This document shows positions 45,328 through 53,502 of a stretch of DNA of 64,000 bases, piece by piece. Positions within the stretch are counted from its first letter, which is position 1, and each line of letters starts with the position of its first letter. The notes under the pieces were generated by a model that did not search any database, was not told where the DNA came from, and saw only the letters and a list, made by a program, of their open reading frames with translations. Both the position numbers and the translations under genes were made by a program. This stretch comes from an uncultured Anaerolineae bacterium (GTDB lineage: Bacteria; Chloroflexota; Anaerolineae; Anaerolineales; Villigracilaceae): contig CAIJPN010000017.1 in the NCBI GenBank assembly GCA_903822545.1, positions 124,001 through 188,000 of the forward strand. The letters run 5' to 3'.

Positions 45328-47712
45328 CTAATTGCGCAACGGTTTACCCGTCTGCAACAGGCTCCACATTCGGGCTTGCGTTTTCTCTTCACCGCACAGG
45401 CTCAAGAACGCCTCGCGCTCCAAATCCAGAATGTACTGCTCACTCACCCAGGCCGGTTTGCTGATGTTGCCACCCGCCAGCACGTTGGCCAGCTTGTTGG
45501 CGATATGGTTATCATACTCGCTGATATACCCACCCGCCTTAAACATGAATGCGCCGACTTCCACCGCGCCTAGCATGTCACGGCCAGGGGCATAAATCTT
45601 CTCTGGTGCGGGTGGGGTATAGCCCGTGTTGACCATGTGCAACACTTCCTTCTTGGCTTCGGTCAGGACATGCTCACGGTGCATCACCACGCGGTCAGCC
45701 GGGCCAAGGATGCCCATCTGGCGGGCTTCTTCGGCGCTTGTGGCAACCTTCGCCTGCCCGATCTGGATAAAAGCGCGCTGCAAATACGGGAAAATCTCGC
45801 CATATTCGGTTTTCATCGGCGGGTTCATCACGCGACGCATGATTTCCTTTGTGCCGCCGCCCGCCGGGATGACGCCCGCGCCCATCTCCACCAGGCCGAT
45901 GTACAACTCACCAGCCGCCACCACACGCGAGGCGTGCATGGTCACTTCACAGCCGCCGCCCAGCGCCAGCCCGGCAGGGGCCACCACCACCGGCTTCGGC
46001 GAGTAGCGCATCCGCATATTCAGCCCTTGCAGCTTGCGGATCGCCCCATCGAGCGTCTCCCACATCCCCTGCTGCGCCGCGACCACCACCATAAACAGGT
46101 TCGCGCCCGCGCTGAAATTATCCGCTTCCGAACCAATCACCAGCCCATCGAAATCGGTTTCGGTGCGGTTCAGGGCTTCATTGACGATCTCAAAAATATC
46201 ATCGTCGAGCGCGTTCATCTTGGTATGGAATTCCACACAGCCCACGCCATCCCCGATGTCGTAGAGCGTCGCGCCCGCATTTTGCGTGACGATGGTTTGC
46301 TTTTTGAGCATTACCAGGCTGGATGTGCTGGTGAATGGGATATACGCCCGTTTGGTGACATCGTACACGCCTGTTTTTTGGTCGCCGTTATATTGGTAGA
46401 AGGATTCGCATCCGCCCTGGAGCATGTCTTCCACCCATTGGGCCGGAGTATACCCTTCAGTTTTCATCTGCGCGACGGTTTCGCGGACGCCGAGCAGATC
46501 CCACATCTCGAAGTAGCCTGCCTCGTGGCCGAAACCCCAGCGCATGGCATCATCCAGCGGTTTGGCGGTATCTGCCACTTCGGGGACAATACTGGCAGCG
46601 TACTGGAAAGCCTGGAGCGTAAGCGCGCGCACCAGTTTCGCGCCTTTGTCATCCGCCTTCAGAAACACCTTTAGACGGTCACCCAGCCCCTCGACATCTT
46701 TCGCCGCTTTGACGGAATCAAATCTCGGCTTGGTGGGGGCTTCATGTTCCAGCGTGGCGAGATTCAGCGACCAGAATTCCTTCTTCCCATCCGCACCGCG
46801 CACTTCCTTGTAAAACCCGACTTTGGCTTTGTTGCCCAGCCAGCCGCGCTCAACCATGGTGTGGATGAGCGTGTTGGGCCTCTCGGCGGCCAGGTATTTT
46901 TGCCCGAGCGTGTCATACGGGATGAGCGGGGCGAGGTTCTTGCCAACGTGCTCCCAGACATCCACGCCGACCAGGTCGATCAGGCGGAACATGGCGGTTC
47001 GGGGACGACCAGCCAGCGGGCCCATCAGCGCATCAACTTCATCCACGGTGTAGCCATTTTCGAGGATGAAATCCATGGCAAACGCGCCTGTGCCAAAGGC
47101 CAGCCGGTTGCCGATGAAGTTGGGCGTATCTTTGCACAGCACGATACCTTTTCCGAGCCGGTACTCGCCAAAGTGGCTGATGAACTCGGTTACGGCGGGC
47201 AGGGTATCAGCGGTGGGGATGATTTCGAGCAGTTTCAGGTAACGGGGCGGGTTGAAAAAGTGCGTGCCCAGGAAATGCTGTTTGAAATCATCGCTGCGCC
47301 CCTCGGCGATGTCTTTCAGCGGAATCCCGGATGTGTTCGATGAGACGATGCTGCCCGGTTTGCGGACTTTGTCGATGCGCTCGACCAGGTTTTGCTTGAT
47401 TTTCAGGTTTTCGATGATGACTTCAATGATCCAATCCGCCTTGCTGATGGCGGACTCGAAATCATCTTCGAGATTGCCTGTTTTGACCAGCGAATGCTGG
47501 TCGGACGAGAAAAACGATGCCGGGCGCGACTTTTTGGCTGCATCCAGCCCGGCGTTGACGATTTTGTTGCGGGCGGCTTTATCTTCGCCCGCGCCTTTGG
47601 GCACGATATCGAGCAGCGTCACCGGCACACCAGCGTTGGCCAGGTGCGCCGCAATCGCCGCGCCCATTACGCCCGAACCGATGACAACTGCATTGTGGAT
47701 TTTATATTTCAT
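45328..47712 (-). CDS. fadB: 3-hydroxyacyl-CoA dehydrogenase / enoyl-CoA hydratase
   Basis: A bifunctional enzyme of 794 residues. The dehydrogenase is first: NAD site VVIGSGVMGAAIAAHLA, then SNTSGIPLKDIAEG, HFLGTHFFNPPRYLKLLEI. Its C-terminal domains have FIGNRLAFG and GPLAGRP. A crotonase domain ends the protein (about 480-794) with EADNFSAGANLF and ALGGGCEVTMHASRVV plus EMGAGVIPAGGGTKE. The order is the reverse of E. coli FadB (hydratase first), as in the long mycobacterial and bacillar FadN-type fusions. The start at 47712 is set by AGAAAGGAAA. It catalyses the middle two steps of beta-oxidation. Confidence 0.92.
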   Translation of the reverse strand: MKYKIHNAVVIGSGVMGAAIAAHLANAGVPVTLLDIVPKGAGEDKAARNKIVNAGLDAAKKSRPASFFSSDQHSLVKTGNLEDDFESAISKADWIIEVIIENLKIKQNLVERIDKVRKPGSIVSSNTSGIPLKDIAEGRSDDFKQHFLGTHFFNPPRYLKLLEIIPTADTLPAVTEFISHFGEYRLGKGIVLCKDTPNFIGNRLAFGTGAFAMDFILENGYTVDEVDALMGPLAGRPRTAMFRLIDLVGVDVWEHVGKNLAPLIPYDTLGQKYLAAERPNTLIHTMVERGWLGNKAKVGFYKEVRGADGKKEFWSLNLATLEHEAPTKPRFDSVKAAKDVEGLGDRLKVFLKADDKGAKLVRALTLQAFQYAASIVPEVADTAKPLDDAMRWGFGHEAGYFEMWDLLGVRETVAQMKTEGYTPAQWVEDMLQGGCESFYQYNGDQKTGVYDVTKRAYIPFTSTSSLVMLKKQTIVTQNAGATLYDIGDGVGCVEFHTKMNALDDDIFEIVNEALNRTETDFDGLVIGSEADNFSAGANLFMVVVAAQQGMWETLDGAIRKLQGLNMRMRYSPKPVVVAPAGLALGGGCEVTMHASRVVAAGELYIGLVEMGAGVIPAGGGTKEIMRRVMNPPMKTEYGEIFPYLQRAFIQIGQAKVATSAEEARQMGILGPADRVVMHREHVLTEAKKEVLHMVNTGYTPPAPEKIYAPGRDMLGAVEVGAFMFKAGGYISEYDNHIANKLANVLAGGNISKPAWVSEQYILDLEREAFLSLCGEEKTQARMWSLLQTGKPLRN

Positions 47713-47726
47713 GGTTTTTTCCTTTC

Positions 47727-47824
47727 TGTACACGGATTTGACGGGTTTCACAGACGTACACGGTTTTTTTTTATTTTTAAGCTCTATCCGTGTTTATCCG
47801 CGTCATCCGTTTAATCCGTGTACA
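47727..47824. repeat. complete CACGGATT palindrome
   Basis: Left arm 47727-47763 and right arm 47787-47824 are inverted imperfect copies, with outer ends TGTACACGG and CCGTGTACA and an AT-rich loop. It is the gene-free version of the arms around the GxxExxY gene. Confidence 0.8.
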
Positions 47825-47829
47825 AAGAT

Positions 47830-49101
47830 TTAGCGTAATTCGGAGCCGCTGTAGCCCAAAACCTGCCGTGCCACCACGAGCCGGTTAATCTGGCCGGTTC
47901 CCTCGTAAATATCTGTGATCTTGGCATCGCGGAACCACTTTTCGAGCAGGTATTCACGACTGTAGCCGAGCGGCCCCATGATTTCGACCGCTTTCTGTGT
48001 GATTTTGGTGACGATGTCGCCCGATTTGACCTTGCTCATCGACGATTCGAGAGCGTTCGGCTGTTTATTGTCCGCCATCCAGACCGCTTTTAAGACCAAC
48101 AGCCAGGCGCTTTTGAGCATGATTTCCATGTCAATCACATCGCGCTCGATAGATGAGAGCTTCTGGCGCGGCAGCCCGTAGCGGATTTCTACGCCCTGTT
48201 CGGCCAGCATCTTCTTGACTTCTTCAAAAGCCGCGCGCGCCACACCGATGCCGGTCGCCGCCACCAGCGGGCGGGTTGCATCGAAGGTCGCCATCGCGCC
48301 CTTGAAGCCGGTCGTCGATTTTTCGACAGTTGGGCTGCCGAGGATGTTCTCGAACGGTACACGCACCGCATCCAGTGTGATCGAGGCGGTATCGCTGACG
48401 CGGATGCCCATCTTGTGCTCGAGCTTGGTCACTTTCACGCCAGGAGTCCCGGCTTCGACCACAAACGAACGCATCCCGGCCCGGCCCGCCGTCGGGTCAA
48501 TGGAGGCCCACACCACGATAAAGCCTTTGCCAAATTCGGGGTGCTCGTTGAACGATTTATCGCCAGCGGTGACAAAAATCTTCTCGCCCGTGATGACCCA
48601 CTCGCGGGTGGCTTCATCCAAAACGGCGCGCGTGCGGATGGCAGATGTATCCGAGCCTGCGCCGGCTTCGGTCATGCACATCGCCGCGAAAGTCGGTTTT
48701 TCACCGTTGAAACGGGCCAGGAACTTCTCGCGCTGTTCGGCATTGCCCGCAGCCTGAACCGCCGCGGCACCCAATCCGCCGCCGGGCGTAATCAGGTACA
48801 TGCCGACATCGCCCCACGAGAGCATCTCAAGCTGGTTGGCCAGCACCTGGTATGCAACGGATGGCCGCTTGGGCTTGTTCGGATCCGCCGATTTTTTCTC
48901 TTCAGCCGGGGCCAGCGATCCCGCCGACCCGCCGCCCATGGCTTTCATGGCGGTGTGCATGAATTCAACATAGCCATACGGGATTTCGTGTTCATTTTCA
49001 TCCATCTCACGTGAGACGGGACGCATCATATTATCCGCCACGGTTTGCAGCAGGAATCGGGCGTTTTCAACTGGTTTGGGGGTTTCAAATTCGATGGTCA
49101 T
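47830..49101 (-). CDS. acyl-CoA dehydrogenase
   Basis: A flavoprotein of 423 residues. FAD and substrate blocks are FAAMCMTEAGAGSDTSAIRT, WVITGEKIFVTAG and MGIRVSDTASI. The catalytic base Glu is in DIYEGTGQINRLVVARQVLG. It introduces the trans-2 double bond in acyl-CoA and passes electrons to ETF. A linker of about 40 residues with Lys/Pro (AEEKKSADPNKPKRPS) is unusual near the N-terminus. AAAGGAG precedes the ATG at 49101. It is probably the partner of the adjacent Glu-less homologue. Confidence 0.92.
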   Translation of the reverse strand: MTIEFETPKPVENARFLLQTVADNMMRPVSREMDENEHEIPYGYVEFMHTAMKAMGGGSAGSLAPAEEKKSADPNKPKRPSVAYQVLANQLEMLSWGDVGMYLITPGGGLGAAAVQAAGNAEQREKFLARFNGEKPTFAAMCMTEAGAGSDTSAIRTRAVLDEATREWVITGEKIFVTAGDKSFNEHPEFGKGFIVVWASIDPTAGRAGMRSFVVEAGTPGVKVTKLEHKMGIRVSDTASITLDAVRVPFENILGSPTVEKSTTGFKGAMATFDATRPLVAATGIGVARAAFEEVKKMLAEQGVEIRYGLPRQKLSSIERDVIDMEIMLKSAWLLVLKAVWMADNKQPNALESSMSKVKSGDIVTKITQKAVEIMGPLGYSREYLLEKWFRDAKITDIYEGTGQINRLVVARQVLGYSGSELR

Positions 49102-49120
49102 GATTTTCTCCTTTGGAGCA

Positions 49121-49193
49121 GTGAGAAGATGAGAAGGTAAAGGATAACGAGAGTGAAACAACTCATTATCTTTTTATCTCATCATCTCATCCC
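49121..49193. repeat. ATGAGATA palindrome
   Basis: GATGAGAAGG...GATAACGAG and CTCATTATC...CATCATCTCATC are imperfect inverted arms in the spacer between the two acyl-CoA dehydrogenase genes. Confidence 0.6.
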
Positions 49194-50272
49194 TAAACAA
49201 TAGCCAACCCGGTAAAACTGGCAAACCCGCGCCCTTCGCGCATAAACTTCTCCACCGGATGGTCGCGAATGTAGCCGTGCCCGCCCAGGATTTGCACACC
49301 CCGGTCAGTCACCATCATTACCATATCGGCAGCGCCGGTGGCAGCCAGGTAGGCTTCGATGGCGGCATCTTGCGCGCCAGTATCGAGCTTCCAGGCGGCT
49401 TCCCAGGTCAGCAGGCGCATCGATTCAATTTCCATCGCCATTTCGGCCATCATGAAAGCAATCGCTTGCTTTTGGGCGACTTTCACGCCGAAAACCTCGC
49501 GTTCCTTGGCATAATCGCGCGCATATTCGAGCGAGGCTTTGGCCACGCCCACTGCCAGCGCGGCATTTGCCACGCGCATTGCAGCCAGCGCAGGCGCAAA
49601 ATCGCCTTCCAGCAGGTTGGAAGCGGGGACTTTTACACCCTCGAATTTAACATCGAACAATGGGAGCGCATTCAAGCCCATCAGCTTAATCCGCTCGGAT
49701 ACAACCGCCCCGGAGCCTGCTTCCACGATAAAAGCTTTGGTCACCCCGTCAAGGGATGCGTACACTACCATCGCTTTGGCCGAATCAGCGTAAGGCACAT
49801 AGGTTTTGGCCCCGTTCAGGATGTAGGAATCGCCCTCTTTAACGGCAGTCGTTTTCAGGGCGGACGGATCAAAATCGAAAGATTTTTCGACCAGCGCAGC
49901 AGTGTAGGGTGTCCAATCTCCCTCAATAACGGGCGGAATCCACTGCCCTTTTTGCTCTTCGCTGCCCATCAACAAAACCGGCGTGACGAACAATGACGGC
50001 ACCATAACTGCCAGCGCGCCCGCCAGGTCGCCAAAAGCCAGTTCTTCGGCAGCCAGCACGCCCGTCACAGCGCTGCGCTCGCCAAAGCCACCATACGCTT
50101 CGGGGATGGACGCTTGCAGCACGCCTACTTCCCAGCCTTTGCTCACCAGCTTTTGCGGGAGAGCCTTCCCCTCTTCCGCATCGTGACCGGCAGCGCGCAA
50201 ATCGTTCTTTGCGTAGCGCACTACCGTATCAATGAGCATTTTTTGTTCATCTGTTGGTGTAAAACCGTACAT
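49193..50272 (-). CDS. acyl-CoA dehydrogenase-like protein without the usual catalytic Glu
   Basis: An acyl-CoA dehydrogenase fold protein of 359 residues. It has an N-terminal helical domain, a beta domain with GDSYILNGAKTYVPYADSA and a C-terminal helical domain with VQILGGHGYIRDHPVEKFMREGRGF. At the position of the catalytic Glu (IYEGT in the neighbour) it reads SFTGLAIV and ends, so the base and the following helix are missing. Paired ACADs where only one subunit keeps the base are known from actinobacterial heterotetramers (ChsE, FadE26-27). This could be such a subunit. AAAGGAGG precedes the ATG. Confidence 0.85.
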   Translation of the reverse strand: MYGFTPTDEQKMLIDTVVRYAKNDLRAAGHDAEEGKALPQKLVSKGWEVGVLQASIPEAYGGFGERSAVTGVLAAEELAFGDLAGALAVMVPSLFVTPVLLMGSEEQKGQWIPPVIEGDWTPYTAALVEKSFDFDPSALKTTAVKEGDSYILNGAKTYVPYADSAKAMVVYASLDGVTKAFIVEAGSGAVVSERIKLMGLNALPLFDVKFEGVKVPASNLLEGDFAPALAAMRVANAALAVGVAKASLEYARDYAKEREVFGVKVAQKQAIAFMMAEMAMEIESMRLLTWEAAWKLDTGAQDAAIEAYLAATGAADMVMMVTDRGVQILGGHGYIRDHPVEKFMREGRGFASFTGLAIV

Positions 50273-50294
50273 CGTGCCTCCTTTGTTTTTGGAT

Positions 50295-50321
50295 GTGACA
50301 GGTGCTAAAGTTCCCTGTCAC
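50295..50321. repeat. GTGACAGG palindrome at the tetR end
   Basis: GTGACAGG...CCTGTCAC, an 8-bp inverted repeat. The last codons and stop of the TetR gene lie inside it. A relative is at 62990-63024. Confidence 0.6.
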
Positions 50322-50877
50322 CTTTAAGTCCGACGAGAAATAAATCCGCCAGATAATCCGAAATCTGCTCGATGGACATTGGCCCATCGGGACGATACCA
50401 GGTGATGCTCCAGTTGAGCGAGCCCATCAGCCCGCGCACTGTCATGGGGATATTTTCGCAGTGGAAAACGCCTGCATCGACACCCTGTTTAATCAAATCA
50501 CGCCACATCTGCTCAAACCGGTCGCGGTTTGGGATGTGGCGAGCATGAAGTTCGGGGTCGAGCGAGCGATATTCAAGCAGCAGCACAGAAACAACATCGC
50601 CCTGCTCGTTAAGAGTCTGGAGGTAGGTGCGCACCGCCAGCCGGAATTTTTCTTCCAACAGGATGTTTTGCTCCATCACGTTGGACATGCCATCCTTAAC
50701 CATTTCCAGCGCCCGATCAAGCAGCGCAAGCAGGATTTCCTGTTTGCTGGGGAAGTGGTGGTACAGGCTGGCTTTTTGCAGGCTGACAGATTCGGCGATG
50801 TCAGCCATCGAAGCGCCATGAAAACCCTTCTGGCGAAACACAGTTGCAGCAGATTCGAGAATAGCTTCTTTGCTCAT
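50305..50877 (-). CDS. TetR-family regulator of the fatty-acid operon
   Basis: A repressor-type protein of 190 residues. The N-terminal helix-turn-helix is FHGASMADIAESVSLQKASLYHHF, a standard TetR DNA-binding domain. The ligand domain resembles FadR-type TetR proteins that bind acyl-CoA (inferred from context). It is the first gene of the beta-oxidation operon, 32 nt before the acyl-CoA dehydrogenase gene, and has a strong palindrome just upstream, so autoregulation of the whole operon is likely. Confidence 0.9.
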   Translation of the reverse strand: MSKEAILESAATVFRQKGFHGASMADIAESVSLQKASLYHHFPSKQEILLALLDRALEMVKDGMSNVMEQNILLEEKFRLAVRTYLQTLNEQGDVVSVLLLEYRSLDPELHARHIPNRDRFEQMWRDLIKQGVDAGVFHCENIPMTVRGLMGSLNWSITWYRPDGPMSIEQISDYLADLFLVGLKGDREL

Positions 50878-50884
50878 TGCGTCT

Positions 50885-50906
50885 CCCTACCGAACGGTCG
50901 GTAGGG
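50885..50906. promoter_or_regulatory. TetR operator of the fatty-acid operon
   Basis: CCCTACCGA-ACGG-TCGGTAGGG: a 9-bp perfect inverted repeat with a 4-nt centre. It contains the ACCGA/TCGGT half sites typical of TetR/FadR-like regulators. A TATCAT -10 box lies directly upstream on the minus strand, so binding would block transcription. Confidence 0.8.
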
Positions 50907-50969
50907 ATATGATAGCAGAATTGGCGACCGGAGTCAAGTGGGACTTTTCGCACAACAGGAGTATTTGGA

Positions 50970-51587
50970 ATGGGAAAACAGCAAACATCTCGTTTCGTGC
51001 CCCCGCATGTAGCGATTTTTCTTGTTGGGGCAGGTGGATTTGCCAGCAGCCTGGTTGCGGTTTTTGATGAGGGATTCCCGGCGGTGCTGGTCAGGATGTC
51101 TGTTTTCCAGGCCTGTTTCTGGCTGATGGTAATGGCTGCCAGCCTTTGTTTTCTCGCCGTTATGCAAAACAGATTTCTTTCTGGCAGTTGATGGGGTCAT
51201 GGCCTTGCCACAGCTCTGGCACTTGCTGGCTCTGCCCGCAGCTTTAACCGGTCACTGCGAAACTTTCCACCCGCTGATGCTCTTCCCGCTGCTGGCAATT
51301 TCCTGGCTTTTCTGGCAACCATATCAGCCCTGAAAACGGAATCCGGCCTGGGATGGCTATCTGTTATTTGGGTGGCAGCCATCAGCGGGTTGCTTCCGTT
51401 CCTGGTCAACACCATCTTTGCCGGGGTAGTTGTCTCCACCCTGGGCCTGATGCCACCCCGGGATGTGTATATCCTCTGCCAGCCTCCCACGCCCTGAATC
51501 AGCTTATCCGCTAGCCTGATTTTGCTTGCCAGCCTGTTATTTTCTGGGTTTCTGAAAATTTTTCTTGCGTTATCATTAGCATCCTGA
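50970..51587 (+). pseudogene. decayed membrane protein gene with two in-frame TGA codons
   Basis: A single reading frame looks coding over its whole length but contains TGA at 51189-51191 and 51495-51497 before a final TGA at 51585-51587. The pieces carry several hydrophobic helices (PPHVAIFLVGAGGFASSLV, then GLGWLSVIWVAAISGLLPFL, then ASLILLASLLFSGFL). Both internal stops are single-base changes from Trp (TGG). GGAG precedes the ATG. I do not recognise the family. A nonsense-mutated pseudogene is most likely; see findings for the selenocysteine alternative. Confidence 0.5.
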
Positions 51588-51816
51588 TATTATTTTCCAA
51601 CTCGTCATGAGCTGAATGTTGGGCGATTTTATAAAAATGGGCTCTCCCGTTTTCAATGTGATGAAGGGTCGCCCCTACGAGTTTTCAAACCAAAAACGGT
51701 AGAACTTAAAGATGTAGTTCCAGGAACCCTCATGTGCAGAAATTGGTTTTGCCAGATTTACAGCGGTGTTCGCGAGCCTTTTGTCATTTGCCCAAACATC
51801 AGACCAGGTTGTCTAG
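51588..51816. other. 229-nt spacer, nothing coding
   Basis: AT-rich. It contains a REP-like GGGTCGCCCCTACGAG stretch near 51666 and no clear promoter for the following gene. Confidence 0.4.
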
Positions 51817-53415
51817 ATGAAGAATAAGGTTAATTACTTCCTGATTCTGTTATTTTTGGTAATCTTGGCCCTGGCGGTCTTAGATCAAGCAAACCCAATA
51901 AAAACACCCCTGGGTATTGATAGTGGTTCATATGCTTACATTGGCGAACAATTACTAAATGGCGCCCGGCTGTATGTTGATGTTTGGGATCATAAAGGGC
52001 CAGGGGTTTTTTATACCAATGCGTTCGGTTTATGGCTGGGGCAGGGCTCCAGGTGGGGGATTTGGTTTGTTGAGTTTCTTTCCCTGGTTTTATATGCTAT
52101 TTTGATGTTTTTTATCATTTTGAAAAAATGGGGAATTCTCCCGGCTATTGCCGGGTTGTTAACTGGCCTGGGGTCTTTAAACCTGGCATTGTCAGGTGGC
52201 AATTTCACAGAAGAATACTCAATCAGCCTGAATGTTGTGGCTTTGATGGCATTTGTTATGATGATCCGCTTCAAAAAGCCCTGGTTTTCTTTTGTAATTG
52301 GTGTTTTTATGGTGGTAAGCGGATTGTTTCGGGCAAATAATATTGGGCTGTCCATTGCGATATGTTTGATGATTTTGATCACGGGCATTTGGAAACAAGA
52401 ATGGCGTGATATCACTGCGAAACTTCTTTGGGGAATGGCAGGATGCCTGTTGGCAGTAGGTACTGTCTGTTTGTATTTTATTTATCATGGTTCATTTCAG
52501 GAATTTCTCATTGCCAACTTTTCATATAACTATTTCTACGCTCAAAATCGGGCTAATGATCAGCCGTGGGAGTTTTTGCAAACATTCCTGAAAGGCTTCT
52601 CGGTTTTTCGGGTTTATGCGTGGTTTGCTGTTTTGGGTTACGTTTTTAGCGTGTATGAAACAGTCACCAGGGTAATTTTCAAACGACATATTCCATATTT
52701 TCATGCTTTGATTGTTTGTCTTTGGCCGGTCGAAATTTACCTGAGCAGTCTCTCGGGCCGGGGGGTAACTCACTATTTTGTTTCCTGGACACCTGCCATG
52801 ACCTTGATGGGCGCAGCACTCATGCGTGGCATTCTTTCCTATTTGCCTGTTTCCAAAAAACCATTATTCAGGAAAATTGCCAGGAATTCAACGGTTGGCC
52901 TGCTTGCGGCCATAATTGTTTTGTTTGTTGCTTTATATCCACAGATGTTTGGGTATTTTGAAGCTGCAAACTACCGGTTTTCCGGCAATTTTCAGAAGCT
53001 GGAAGTAAGCAGCCCGGTCGTTGAATATATTACCGCCAACTCTAAGGCAGATGATTCTGTTTTGGTTTGGACCGGGCATGGCAGCATTTACTTCATGTTG
53101 CACCGCACTGCCCCCACCCCTTATTTTTATTATCCCTGGATGGTTGATTCTCCGTATACATCGGATATTGGGAAAGCCTATTATCAGAGTATGCTTGATC
53201 ACCCCCCTGTATTATTGGTGGATACATTTTTACGCAACCCTGATCAGTTGTTGGCTATTGACCCCACAACCCGCAAGCTGCAACTAAAAAAGGATAAGAA
53301 TTATTTCCGCCCGGCGTTTATCAATGATGTTTTAAAGTATTTTGAAGCAAATTATCATTTTGAGACCGAGGTCGATGGTTTTCGAATTTATAGGAAGGAT
53401 CAAATCACCCCGTAA
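51817..53415 (+). CDS. membrane glycosyltransferase-like protein (PMT/ArnT type)
   Basis: A protein of 532 residues with about 11 membrane helices. After the first helix, an extracytoplasmic loop has IDSGSYAYIGEQLLNG and YVDVWDHKGPGVF, the acidic pattern of GT-C enzymes related to dolichyl-phosphate mannosyltransferases and ArnT. A soluble C-terminal domain of about 130 residues follows. The family transfers sugars from polyprenyl phosphates on the outer face of the membrane. Codon use is richer in A and T than in the neighbours, suggesting acquisition. The donor and acceptor are unknown. Confidence 0.75.
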   Translation: MKNKVNYFLILLFLVILALAVLDQANPIKTPLGIDSGSYAYIGEQLLNGARLYVDVWDHKGPGVFYTNAFGLWLGQGSRWGIWFVEFLSLVLYAILMFFIILKKWGILPAIAGLLTGLGSLNLALSGGNFTEEYSISLNVVALMAFVMMIRFKKPWFSFVIGVFMVVSGLFRANNIGLSIAICLMILITGIWKQEWRDITAKLLWGMAGCLLAVGTVCLYFIYHGSFQEFLIANFSYNYFYAQNRANDQPWEFLQTFLKGFSVFRVYAWFAVLGYVFSVYETVTRVIFKRHIPYFHALIVCLWPVEIYLSSLSGRGVTHYFVSWTPAMTLMGAALMRGILSYLPVSKKPLFRKIARNSTVGLLAAIIVLFVALYPQMFGYFEAANYRFSGNFQKLEVSSPVVEYITANSKADDSVLVWTGHGSIYFMLHRTAPTPYFYYPWMVDSPYTSDIGKAYYQSMLDHPPVLLVDTFLRNPDQLLAIDPTTRKLQLKKDKNYFRPAFINDVLKYFEANYHFETEVDGFRIYRKDQITP

Positions 53416-53502
53416 AATGGTTTTGAGGCTTATCCCGCAGAAGGTTTTTTCCTGCCGGACGGCTCTCCCCCTGTCCATCATCACCGTTATTTGATCTGGA
53501 TA

